64,000 nt of DNA from Streptomyces avidinii (lineage in GTDB: Bacteria; Actinomycetota; Actinomycetes; Streptomycetales; Streptomycetaceae). The notes below the pieces were generated by a model. That model was not told the origin of the DNA and searched no databases. It saw only the letters and a program-made list of their open reading frames with translations. This document shows positions 8,444-18,200 of this stretch, one piece after another. The stretch's first letter is position 1. Each line of letters opens with the position of its first letter. The stretch lies in the NCBI RefSeq assembly GCF_014650695.1, contig NZ_BMVL01000002.1:1-64000 (forward strand). Reading direction: 5' to 3'. The position numbers and the translations under genes were made by a program.

Positions 8444-11400
8444 TCAGCGCTTGTCGGGTGGCACGGCGCCGATCATCTCCGCCAGTACGGTCCGCCGGTC
8501 CTCGCCCCGGCGGGCGCGGAGCGGACGGGCCAGGCGGGCACTGTCGTAGTGCCAGCGGTGATCGAGGTCCCGGGGAACCGCTTCGGTCGTACGGAAGTCC
8601 GCGCGGGTGCCGAGCAGTTCCGTGAGGTCCTGCGCCAGGTCACGCCAGGACACATGGCCGCTGCACGCGTTGGCGACTCCGTGCACGGGCCGGTCCAGGC
8701 ACTCGGCTACCGCGCGGGCCAGGGCGGCCGCGTGCACCCAGGCGGCGCCGTACCAGGCGTGTCCGTCGGTACCGGGGCTCGGCAGGTCGATCGGTCGGCC
8801 CTGGCGGGCGGACTGGTAGAGCGTGCCGATGGCGCCCCAGCGCAGCTGTTCGCGCAGCCGGTCGTGCGCGCCCCAGACGAGCGGTGACCGCACGGCGCTC
8901 GCTCCCCCGCGTCCCTCGGTCCCCGCCGCGCGCAGCACCATGGCTTCGCAGTCGAGCTTGGCCCTTCCGTACGGGCTCACGGGCTCGTGGGGTGCGGACT
9001 CCTCGGCGACCCGGTCCGTCCCGGGGTGACCGTAGGCGTCGACGCTGCTGACGAAGACGAACGGTCCGCGCCGCCAGGCACCGACCATCGCCTCCATCGC
9101 TGCCAGGTCCACGTCGTGCCGGGTGAAGGTGCAGGCGGCGTGGACGACCGCGTCCGCCTGCGCGACGGCGTCCCGCAGCCCGGCCGGGTCGGAGAGGTCG
9201 CCCTCGATGACGTCGACGCCTTCGGTGGCGATCAGATGGGCGGACTCGGGCCGGGCCAGCGCCAGCACGGGGCGGCCCCGGGCGGCGAGTTCACGCACGA
9301 CGAACGCTCCCACGCCGCCGGTCGCGCCGGTGACCAGTACCGTGCCCGGGCGGATGTCCCGGGAGCGGGGGGCCGGCCTGCTCGCGGCCTTCGCCGCGCT
9401 CTGCCGTGCCGCCCGTTCTTCGAGGAGCGCGGTCAGCGCCCGGGGCGTACGGGCCTGGAGCACGTCGAGGCCCGTGAGGGGCAGTCCGAGGTCGGTACGC
9501 AGCCGTTCGGCGAGCTGCACGGCTTTCAGGGAGTGGCCGCCGAGGGCGAAGAAGTCGTCGTCCGGCGACGGGAGGACACCGAGCGCGGCGGCGAAGGCCT
9601 CCTCGACCGCTTCGGCCCGGGGGCCGGACGGGACGTTCGGCGTGGGCGGCCCGGGCAGCCGGGCCCGGTCGAGAGGCCCGGCGGCCGTGCGCGGCAGCGC
9701 GTCGAGCAGTGTGACCGTGGCGGGTACCGTCTCGGACGCGAGCGACCGGCGCAGCAGGCCCAGCAGTTCGTGGCCGGACGGGCCGACGCTGTCGTGCAGC
9801 ACGGCATAGGCCACGGGCGGCCCTTGCGCGGGCCGGACCACCGTGGCGTCGGCGACACTCGGGTGCGCGCGCAGGGCCTGCGCGGCCGGGTGGCGGTCGC
9901 CTTCCGGGTCAGCTCCGTCCCCGGGGCCGGAGCCGTCGTCCGGGCCCGGGAGGGGCAGCTTGCTCAGGGCGAGTTCCGGGTCGGCCGCGACCGCGTGGAG
10001 GAGGGCCGCGTAGTCCCGTACGGCTGTCTCCGCCGCGGTGTCGTCCAGCGCGTTCGGGTCGTACTGGACGATCGCCCGGGGCTGCGCGGCGTCTCCCGGG
10101 ACCAGGCCGTAGGACAGGGTGAACTTCGCGCCGTCGGAGGGGACGTCGACGTACTCGGTCGAGGTGCCCGGCAGCCGCAGTACCGTCGGCTCACCGAGGA
10201 CGTCGGAGGTGACGCGGACCAGTGCCGTGCCGTCGGCGCCGCGTGCTCCGGCGCCGAGGCGTTCGAGGACCAGGTCGAAGGGGATGTGGCGGTGGTGCTG
10301 GGCTTCGAGGAGCGCGTCACTCACGCGTCGCAGCAGTTGGGCGAAGGACGGGTCGCCCGAGACGTCCACCCGTACGGGCAGGGTGTTGACGCACAGGCCG
10401 ACGAGGCCGCGCATCGCGCTGCCGCTGCGGTGGGTGCCCGCCACGCCGATGACGAGGTCGTCGTCGCCGGTGAGGCGGTGCAGTGCGGCGAAGGCGGCGG
10501 TGAGGGACACCGCGAAGAGCGTGGCCTGCCGCTGTGCGCCCAGTGCCCGCAGGGCTTCGGGCACGGCGGGGGCGAGGGGTGCGCTGTGCGCGGCCCCGGG
10601 ACGCACGGATGCGAGAGGCGCCGCCGGCCGGGGCAGGCGTGGTGGGGCGGCGTCGGCCAGCAGGTCGCTCCAGCGGTTCAGTTCCGCCTCGAAACCGGGC
10701 AGGTCGTCGTGTTCGCGGCGCGCGTGGTCGGCGTACTGCGGCGCTGCGGCGAGTGTGGGCCCGCTCGTTCCGTCGGTGGCCGCCGTGTAGAGGACGGCGA
10801 GTTCCGTGGCCACCGTCTCCAGTGAGGCGCCGTCGACGGCGATGTGGTGGAACGTCAGCAGCAGCGTGTGGTCCTGCGGGCCGTGGCGCAGGACGAGCGC
10901 CCGTACGGCGTCGCCGGCCGCGAGGTCGAACGGCCGGGCCGTCTCGCGACGCAGCAGCTCCGGAGCTTCCGTCGCACCGGTTTCGACGACGTGGACGGGG
11001 ACCGTCCGCGGCGTCGGGAGCACTTCCTGGCAGGGCTCGCCCTCGTGCTCCGTGTAGCGGGTGCGGAGGATGGCGTGCCGGGCCACCAGCCGGGTGAGGG
11101 CGGTGGCGAACGCGGCCACATCGAACGGACCGCGCACACGGGTGGCGAACGGTACGTGGTAGGAGTCGCCGGCGCCGCCGAGCCGCTCCATCAGCCACAT
11201 GCGGCGCTGGGCGCGGGAGAGGGGGACGCGCCCTGTCTGCGGGACGTTGGTATCGGACTCGGCAGGGGTACCGGGCTCGGCGGTGGTGCCGGAGCAGGCG
11301 GTGTCCCGCGGTGCGTGGCCGTCCTGACCGGCGCGGGCACCGGCGGTGGGCCCGGCCGTTGCACGGCGGCCGGTTCCGGCGCGGGCGCGGCGCAGCAGCT

Positions 11401-11455
11401 CCTGCTGGAGCTGCTGCCGGCGGTCGCCGGCCACGGAGTCGGCGTCAGTGGACAT
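8444..11455 (-). CDS. NRPS terminal subunit: C - adenylation C-terminal stub - T - reductase/epimerase
   Basis: A 1003-residue synthetase. Residues 1-75 are a docking-like charged leader. The C domain (about 78-505) has the active HHxxxDG as HHIAVDG (203-209). There is no adenylation core (no A3 to A8). Only its small C-terminal subdomain remains (about 525-600), and its A10 lysine is Pro (TAAGPLDRARL), so it cannot activate an amino acid. A carrier domain follows with LGGHSL (phosphopantetheine Ser near 642). Residues 702-1003 are an extended SDR with TGATGGVG for NAD(P), SSVDAYG and YGRAK (829-833), at the place of a terminal reductase. The start overlaps the upstream gene by 11 bases. The carrier must be loaded by another protein, and release is probably reductive. 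Confidence 0.88.
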   Translation of the reverse strand: MSTDADSVAGDRRQQLQQELLRRARAGTGRRATAGPTAGARAGQDGHAPRDTACSGTTAEPGTPAESDTNVPQTGRVPLSRAQRRMWLMERLGGAGDSYHVPFATRVRGPFDVAAFATALTRLVARHAILRTRYTEHEGEPCQEVLPTPRTVPVHVVETGATEAPELLRRETARPFDLAAGDAVRALVLRHGPQDHTLLLTFHHIAVDGASLETVATELAVLYTAATDGTSGPTLAAAPQYADHARREHDDLPGFEAELNRWSDLLADAAPPRLPRPAAPLASVRPGAAHSAPLAPAVPEALRALGAQRQATLFAVSLTAAFAALHRLTGDDDLVIGVAGTHRSGSAMRGLVGLCVNTLPVRVDVSGDPSFAQLLRRVSDALLEAQHHRHIPFDLVLERLGAGARGADGTALVRVTSDVLGEPTVLRLPGTSTEYVDVPSDGAKFTLSYGLVPGDAAQPRAIVQYDPNALDDTAAETAVRDYAALLHAVAADPELALSKLPLPGPDDGSGPGDGADPEGDRHPAAQALRAHPSVADATVVRPAQGPPVAYAVLHDSVGPSGHELLGLLRRSLASETVPATVTLLDALPRTAAGPLDRARLPGPPTPNVPSGPRAEAVEEAFAAALGVLPSPDDDFFALGGHSLKAVQLAERLRTDLGLPLTGLDVLQARTPRALTALLEERAARQSAAKAASRPAPRSRDIRPGTVLVTGATGGVGAFVVRELAARGRPVLALARPESAHLIATEGVDVIEGDLSDPAGLRDAVAQADAVVHAACTFTRHDVDLAAMEAMVGAWRRGPFVFVSSVDAYGHPGTDRVAEESAPHEPVSPYGRAKLDCEAMVLRAAGTEGRGGASAVRSPLVWGAHDRLREQLRWGAIGTLYQSARQGRPIDLPSPGTDGHAWYGAAWVHAAALARAVAECLDRPVHGVANACSGHVSWRDLAQDLTELLGTRADFRTTEAVPRDLDHRWHYDSARLARPLRARRGEDRRTVLAEMIGAVPPDKR

Positions 11456-13295
11456 CGCTGTGCTCCGGGGTCTCGGGGTGGAGGTCTGCGTGGGCGGCCA
11501 GGAGGGCGCGTTCGACCAGCGCGGCCTGCGCGGCGACGGTCGGGGCGGCGAAGAATTCGGCGAGGGACAGTTCCACGCCGAGTTCCTCGCGCAGGTCGTC
11601 GGTGACGGCGAGGGCCAGCAGGGAATGGCCGCCGAGGAGGAGGAACTCGTCCTCGGCGCAGGTGACTTCCACACCCAGGGACTGACTCCACACCTCGGCG
11701 ACGGCCTGTTCCAGCGGTGTCATCCGCCCTGTCGGCCCGTGGGCTGGCCGGCCCTCGGCAGCGTGCGCACGTGCGCTGGGTACGCGTCCGGAGAGCGCGC
11801 GCCGGTCGACCTTGCCGGCCGGGGTGAGGGGAAGCCGCTCCAGCACGGTGACCGTGTCGGGAACCAGGTGGGCCGGCAGGACTGCGGTGAGCCGCTCCCG
11901 CAGCGCCGCGCCGTGAGGTACGGGGCCGGGCGCGGCCACGACGAAGGCGACCAGGCTCGCCTCCAGGGTGCCGGCGCCGTCGACCGTGACGGCGGCGTCT
12001 GCCACGTCCGGCTGCTCGCGGAGGGTGTGTTCGACCTCGGCGGGTTCGATGCGGAAGCCGCGGACCTTCACCTGGTCGTCGTTGCGGCCGTGGAACTGGA
12101 GGATGCCGTCGGGCCGGAGGGAGACGATGTCGCCCGTGCGGTAGAGCCGCAGGCCGGCCGAAGGATGTTCGACGAACCGTTCGGCAGTGAGGGCGGGCAG
12201 GCCCGTGTACCCGTGGGCGAGCCTGCTGCCGCCGATCCACAGTTCGCCCCGGTCTCCGTCGGCCACCGGGTGGCCGTCGGCGTCCAGGACGTGCACCGTG
12301 GCCCCGGAGATGGGCCTGCCGATCGGTATCGGTCCCTCGCAGTCCTGCTCGGTGACCCGGTGGGCGGTGGCGAAGGTGGTCGTCTCGGTGGGCCCGTAGC
12401 CGTTGACGAGCTCCAGCCAGGGGAAGGCGGTGAGCACCTCACGGGCCTGTGCGGCAGCCATCGCCTCGCCGCCCACGACGACCGAGCGGAGCTGGGCGAA
12501 GACGCGCGAGCGGCGTGCGGCGAGCTGGTGGAAGAGGGCCGTGGTGAAGAAGGCCACCGTCACGCCGTGCCGTTCGACGTGCCGGGCCAGGTCCTCCAGG
12601 GAGGGCCGCTGCTCGGTGCAGACGACGACCGCGGCGCCGTTGGCGAGCGCGCCCCAGACTTCGAACGTCGAGGCGTCGAAGGTCATGGGCGAGTGGAACA
12701 GGACGCGGTCGCGGCCGGTGAGGGTGACGTAGTCGGGTGCGGTGACCAACTCGGCAATGGCCCGGTGCGGTACGAGGACGCCCTTGGGGCGGCCGGTGGA
12801 ACCGGAGGTGAACATGATGAATGCCGGGCTGTCCGGGTCCGACTCGTCGAGCGGCTGACCGCTCGTGAGCGGCTCCTCGGGCAGGGCGAGGACGGGTCCG
12901 GGCAGTGTGGCCGCATCAAGCAGCTTCGCGTCGCCGACGGTGAGCGTCACCTCCGCGTCGGCGATCATCGCCTCGGTGCGCGGGCGGGGCTGGGCGGGAT
13001 CGAGCGGCACGCACACGGCTCCGGCCAGCCACAGCCCGAGCTGCGCCACGACCGTGCGGGAGGATCGCGCCGTCAGGAGCGCGACCCGGTCGCCGCGAGC
13101 CACCTCGTGTGCGCGCAGGTGTGCCGCGAGGGCGTGGCCGGCCTGGAGGAGACGGCGGTACGTGAGGGTCGTGTCGCCGTCCACGACGGCGAGGCCGTCG
13201 GGGGTGAGTTCGGCGTGCCGCGCGACGAGTGCCGGCAGGGCGGTCGTGGGGACGGCGGACTGCGGGGTGGCGAACTGCGGGGTGGTGAGTGTCAT
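11445..13295 (-). CDS. NRPS A-T didomain protein (Val-like specificity code)
   Basis: A 616-residue adenylation-thiolation protein without its own condensation domain. A3 is FIMFTSGSTGRPKG, A4 FDASTFEVW, A5 NGYGPTETTTF, A7 YRTGD, A8 NDDQVKVRGFRIEPAEVE, A10 PAGKVDRRAL. All catalytic residues, including the A10 Lys, are present. Aligned by eye to PheA, the ten-residue code is D-A-F-F-V-G-G-T-F-K, close to the published valine code D-A-F-W-I-G-G-T-F-K. The carrier domain has LGGHSL (Ser about 558). Its ATG sits one base after the upstream stop, with AAGGAG in front. It may load its own carrier, or in trans the A-less terminal subunit. Confidence 0.9.
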   Translation of the reverse strand: MTLTTPQFATPQSAVPTTALPALVARHAELTPDGLAVVDGDTTLTYRRLLQAGHALAAHLRAHEVARGDRVALLTARSSRTVVAQLGLWLAGAVCVPLDPAQPRPRTEAMIADAEVTLTVGDAKLLDAATLPGPVLALPEEPLTSGQPLDESDPDSPAFIMFTSGSTGRPKGVLVPHRAIAELVTAPDYVTLTGRDRVLFHSPMTFDASTFEVWGALANGAAVVVCTEQRPSLEDLARHVERHGVTVAFFTTALFHQLAARRSRVFAQLRSVVVGGEAMAAAQAREVLTAFPWLELVNGYGPTETTTFATAHRVTEQDCEGPIPIGRPISGATVHVLDADGHPVADGDRGELWIGGSRLAHGYTGLPALTAERFVEHPSAGLRLYRTGDIVSLRPDGILQFHGRNDDQVKVRGFRIEPAEVEHTLREQPDVADAAVTVDGAGTLEASLVAFVVAAPGPVPHGAALRERLTAVLPAHLVPDTVTVLERLPLTPAGKVDRRALSGRVPSARAHAAEGRPAHGPTGRMTPLEQAVAEVWSQSLGVEVTCAEDEFLLLGGHSLLALAVTDDLREELGVELSLAEFFAAPTVAAQAALVERALLAAHADLHPETPEHSDVH

Positions 13296-13296
13296 G

Positions 13297-15219
13297 TCAG
13301 GCTCCTTCCGGGCGCGGGGTCCGGCGCTGATCGAGGAGGGCGGCGAAGGCGCGCAGGTCGGTGCTGCGCAGCAGTTCGGGGGCGCGCAGGCGTACTCCGG
13401 CCTCGCGTTCGACGGTCGCCAGCAGCCGTGCGGCGACGACGGAGGTGCCGCCGGCGTCGGTGAAGTTGTCGCCGAGGCCGATGCCGGGGCGGCCGAGGAG
13501 CTCGCGCACGGTCGTCAGTACGAGCCGCTCGGAGGCGGTGGCGGTGGCGGTGGCGTCGGCGAGGTCGTCCGTGGTGGTGGCCCTGGGCGGCACCGGGACC
13601 TGGGCCTGGGCTGCCAGGGCGGGCCGGTCCACCTTGCCGTTGGCATCGAGCGGAAAGCCGTCGACGATCCGTACCGCGCTGGGTACGGCCTGCTCGGGGA
13701 GCCAGGACCGGACCGCGGCGAGCAGGTCCCCGGTCACGGGCTCGGCGCCGTCGGCGGGCCGAACGTGTGCGACGAGGCGGCCGTGGCCCGCGCTGTCGCG
13801 CAGCACGGTGACGACGGCGGTGCGCACCCGGGGGTCCTGCTCGAAGGCGGCCTCCACCTCGACCGGTTCGATCCGCACCCCGCTGATCTTCACCTGGTCG
13901 TCGAGACGGCCGAGGAAGTCCAGGCTGCCGTCGGCCCTCATCCGTACCCGGTCGCCGGTGCGGTAGAGGCGGCCGATCGCGGGCAGCGCCAGTTCTCGGG
14001 GAGGCGGGGTGAACCGGCGTGCGGTGAGTTCGGGGTCGAGGTAGCCGAGCGCCAGGCAGTGCCCGCCGACGCGCAGCTCACCCTCCTGCCCGCGGGCGAC
14101 CGGGCGTCCTTCCCCGTCCGTGACGACGAGGGTGACGCCCGGCAGCGCGGTGCCGATGGGGGGCGGGGCCTGGTCGCCGGCCTCCGGGTCGGTGCCGCGC
14201 ATCGTGTGGGTGGTGGTGACGACGGTGGCTTCGGCGGGGCCGTAGGCGTTGTGGACGGTGGCGGTGACGTCGGTGCCGGGGCGGCGGCGCATGCGGTCGC
14301 CGCCGACGACGAGGTGGCGCAGCTTCAGGTCCTGCGGCCAGGGCCGGTCCAGGAGGGGTTCGACGGTCGGGGTGGCCGCCACCGCGTGGGTGAGGGCGGT
14401 GTCACGCCACCAGTCGGTGAGCAGGTGCGAGTCCCAGCGGGTGTCGTCCGGGGCCGGGACGAGGGCGGCACCCGAGGTCAGGGCGGACCACAGTTCCAGC
14501 AGATGGGGGTCGAAGGCAACGCCGATCAGCAGGGACTGGCGGTCGCCCGGGGCGAGGCCGGTCTCGGCCCGGTACCAGTCGAGGGCGACGGACAGCGATG
14601 ACTCGGCGACGGCCACTGCCTTGGGGCGGCCGGTGGAGCCGGAGGTGAGGACGGCGTACAGGGCGCCTTCGGGCGCACGCCGGGTGCCGCGGACGGAGCC
14701 GGCGAAGGCCGCCACCGCGGCGGCGGGGGCGTTGACCCCGTCGGTGGGCAGCAGCAGCGGGAAGTGCGCTCCGCTGCGGTGTTCCCCGGGCAGCAGGCCG
14801 GGGTCGCCTATGAGGCAGGCGACGTCGAGGTCCTCGGCGACGGCCTGGATGCGGCGTTCGCCGGGGCGGGGGCCGAGCGGCAGGTAGACGGCACCGAGGC
14901 GGGCGAGCGCGACGGCGGTCACCACCAGGGCGGTGGAACGGTCGAGGCAGACACCGACCAGGTCACCGGGGCGGACCCGGTCTGCCAGGTCGGCGGCGAC
15001 GAGCGCGGCCGCCGCGTCGAGGTCCTGGTAGGTCCAGATCTGTGTGCCGTCGATGACTGCGGGAGCCTGCGGGGTACGCCGGGCCCAGTCCTCGAAGCGG
15101 GCGACCACACTGGTCGGTTCGGCGGCGGGGCCCTGGGCGATGCTCAGCGCGGAGCCGGTCGCGAGGTGGGCCGTGCGGGGCGTGGTGGGGATGACGGGCG
15201 CGGTCGGGGACTGGGTCAT
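13297..15219 (-). CDS. NRPS A-T didomain protein (unassigned specificity)
   Basis: A 640-residue adenylation-thiolation protein. A3 is AVLTSGSTGRPKA, A4 FDPHLLELW, A5 NAYGPAEATVV, A7 YRTGDR, A8 LDDQVKISGVRIEPVEVE, A10 NGKVDRPAL. By-eye alignment to PheA gives D-P-L-V-V-G-A-V-V-K, which I cannot match to a known substrate. Pro at the second position and the small hydrophobic lining suggest a non-polar or unusual acid. The carrier has DAGGTS (Ser about 593). ATG 15219 overlaps the upstream stop as TGATG; a GTG one codon earlier is possible. No C domain is present, so it must cooperate with C domains on neighbouring proteins. Confidence 0.9.
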   Translation of the reverse strand: MTQSPTAPVIPTTPRTAHLATGSALSIAQGPAAEPTSVVARFEDWARRTPQAPAVIDGTQIWTYQDLDAAAALVAADLADRVRPGDLVGVCLDRSTALVVTAVALARLGAVYLPLGPRPGERRIQAVAEDLDVACLIGDPGLLPGEHRSGAHFPLLLPTDGVNAPAAAVAAFAGSVRGTRRAPEGALYAVLTSGSTGRPKAVAVAESSLSVALDWYRAETGLAPGDRQSLLIGVAFDPHLLELWSALTSGAALVPAPDDTRWDSHLLTDWWRDTALTHAVAATPTVEPLLDRPWPQDLKLRHLVVGGDRMRRRPGTDVTATVHNAYGPAEATVVTTTHTMRGTDPEAGDQAPPPIGTALPGVTLVVTDGEGRPVARGQEGELRVGGHCLALGYLDPELTARRFTPPPRELALPAIGRLYRTGDRVRMRADGSLDFLGRLDDQVKISGVRIEPVEVEAAFEQDPRVRTAVVTVLRDSAGHGRLVAHVRPADGAEPVTGDLLAAVRSWLPEQAVPSAVRIVDGFPLDANGKVDRPALAAQAQVPVPPRATTTDDLADATATATASERLVLTTVRELLGRPGIGLGDNFTDAGGTSVVAARLLATVEREAGVRLRAPELLRSTDLRAFAALLDQRRTPRPEGA

Positions 15220-18200
15220 CACGACTCCGTGGAAAGGGTGGTGGTGGCGAGGGCTTCGGCCTGGTCGGCGAGCACGGGGTTACGGAAGAGCACCCTCAGC
15301 GGCGGGCGCGTGCCCAGCCGGGGCTCCAGCCAGGCGGCCAGCTCGGCGGCCAGCAGGGAATGGCCCCCGCTGTGGAAGAAGTGGGAGCGGGCGTCGAACC
15401 TGCCGTGGCCGAGGACCTTGCGCCAGCCTTCCGTGAGCAGAGCCGTCATCGGATCGTCGGACGCGGCGGACCCGGCGGTGGCCGCGGGCCCGGGCCCGTG
15501 GCCGGTTCCGGGCTCGGAGCCGGTCGCGGCATCGGACGTCGCGGCGTCGTCGGGGTCGAGCGCCGCGGCCCGGCGGGACAGGGCCGTACGGTCGGGCTTG
15601 CCTCCGGCAAGGGTCGGCATGGTGTCCAGCCGTGCCCACCGGGCGGGCACGAGGGGGCCGGGCAGGCGGCGGCTCAGCTCGGCGTGCAGTGCCTTGTCGT
15701 CGAAGGCCGCGCCGTCGGCCCCGTCTTCGAGGAATCCGACGAGCCTGGGCCCGCCGGGGTTCTCCCGGTCCAGTACGACGGCGCAGGACCGGCCGCCCAG
15801 CGCTGCGGACGCCGCTGCCTCGATCTCCTCCAGCTCGATGCGGTGACCGCGCAGTTTGATCTGGTTGTCGCGCCGCCCGAGGAAGTACAGCAGACCGTCC
15901 ACACCGCGGTAGCCGAGGTCGCCGGTGAGGTAGACGCGCTGCCCGTCGAGTGCGTCGAGGGTGACGAACCGGGCGGCCGTCGCCTCCTCGTTGCCCGCGT
16001 AGCCCTGGGCGAGACCGGGCCCGGCGACGGCGAGTTCACCGACTGCGCCGGACGGCAGCGGGCGCCGGTGGGCGTCCAGTACGTGGATCCGCTCGCCCGG
16101 GAGCTCGGTGCCCAGGGGGATTTCGGCGCCCTCGGCGAGGGCGTCGCGGGAGACCTCGTGGACGGTCGAGCTGATGGCTGCCTCGGTGACGCCGTACACG
16201 TTGAGGACGGTGGCGTCGGTGTCGGTGAGGACGCCGCGCAGTGCCTCCACGGGGAGGCGCTCACCGCCGAGGACCAGCAGCCTGGGCGCCCAGCTCTCGT
16301 CACGCAGCGCGGGGCGCAGGTCCTCGCGGGTGGCGAGGAAGTAGCTGGTGGGCAGGTTGGCCACGGTGACCCGGGCGGACGCCAGCAGTTCGGCGAGCTC
16401 GGCACCCGTGGGTACCTCGTGCTCGGGCAGGACCAGGCACGCACCGGCGTGCAGGGCCGGCAGCACCTCTTCGAGCGCCACGTCGAAGGAGGGCTGGGCG
16501 AACATCAGGACCCGGTCCGAGGTGGTGAGGCCGAACCGGTCGGCGGTCGCCGTCAGATGGTGCACGAGCGCCGCGTGGCCGACGGCGACCGGCTTCGGCG
16601 TCCCGGTGGAGCCGGAGGTGTGGATGACGTACGCGGTGCCGGGGAGTTCGGCGGTCCCGCGCGCGGGAGGCAGTACCGGGGCGTCGATCCGGGCGGTCGG
16701 CAGTGCTTCCGGCAGGGCCGGGGTGCCGTCACCGGTGAGGACCAGCGCCGGGGCGAGCCGCTCCAGCAGCAGGCCGAGCCGGGCCGGCGGATCGGACGGG
16801 GACAGCGGGCAGTAGACGGCACCGGTCCGCAGGCATGCGAGCAGGGCGACGAGCGAGTCGGTCCCCCTGGGCAGGACCACGGCCACCGGCCGGCCGGGCG
16901 TCACGCCGGCGGTGCGCAGTCGCTCGGCGAGCGAGCCGACGCGGTCGTCGAGTTCGCCGTAGGTGAGACGGCGGGCGCCGCACAGCAGGGCCGGCTGCGA
17001 CGGGTGGTGAGCGGCCACGGGATCCAGCGGATCGCGGTCGGCCGGGACCGGCACGGGCTCGGCGGCCGGCTCGACGACGGTCGGTACCAGGTCGGCCAGC
17101 GGCGTCTCGGGGCTGTCGAGATAGGCGCGCAGCAGGTCCAGGAAGCGGCCGGAGAGCAGCCGGGCGACGTCTTCGCCGAGCAGGTCCATGTCGTAGTCCC
17201 AGACCAGCGTCATGCCGGGCGAGCCGTGGCGCGGGGTGACGCCGCGCCGGTCGTCCGGGAGCAGGACCACGTCGAGGTCGAAGCGGGTGGTGCCGGTGTT
17301 GAAGCCCTCGAAGAGGGTGATGTCGAGGCCGGGCACGTCGATCTCGGGCAGCGGTGCGTCGTGGGCGCTGAACATGACGGAGAAGAGCGGGTTGTCGGCG
17401 CCGGAGGTGTGCATGCCGAGCGTTCGGGTCAGCTCCTGGACCGGCACGTCCTGGTGCGGCAGGGCCCGGATGAGGGTGTCGGTGACCTCGTCCATGGTGT
17501 CCTGGGCGGGGGCGGCGCCGTCCGGGGCGAGCGGCAGCGGGATGGTGTTGACGAACATGCCCACGGCGTCCTCGTAGCCGACGGGCCGGTTGCCGACGGC
17601 GGTGCCGATGACCATGCGGGAGCGGCCGCTGTGCCGGCGCAGGAGTTCGGCGAAGAGCCCGAGGAGCGTGGAGAAGGGGGTGAGACCGCGTGCACGGGCG
17701 TGCCCGCGCAGGCGTTCGGCGAGATCGGCGCCGATCGTCTGGCGCAGCTGTCCGCCGTGGTGGTTGCGGCGGGCGCCGGGGCGGGTCAGGCCCGGTAGCG
17801 GCAGGTCGTGCTGCTGGTCGCGCAGTTCGGCCCGCCAGAAGTCGAGCGATTCGGGGGCGTACCCGGCACCGGCCCGGTCCCGGACGTGGTCCGCGTACGA
17901 CGGGGCGGCCGGGAGTTCCAGGGTCTCCCCGAGGACGTGGGCGCGGTAGACGCGGAAGATGTCGTCGAGCAGGATCGCGAAGGAGTGCCCGTCGTGGATC
18001 AGGTGGTGCTCGACGTGGATCAGCCGGTGATGACGCTCGGCCAGTCGCACGAGCGTCCAGCGGATCAGGGGTGCCTGGAAGGTGTCGAGGGGTGTCTCGG
18101 CCTCGGTGCGCAGGAGGCGGGCGAAGGCCGCCTCGGGGTTCGCCGCCGTACTGAGGTCGACCGTGCGCAGCCTCGGCGCACATTGTCGGGCGACCCGCTG

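Noticed and set aside
11346..13463. 700-residue plus-strand frame across the NRPS genes
   Set aside because: High GC third positions open antisense frames. It covers two real genes on the other strand and has no domains.
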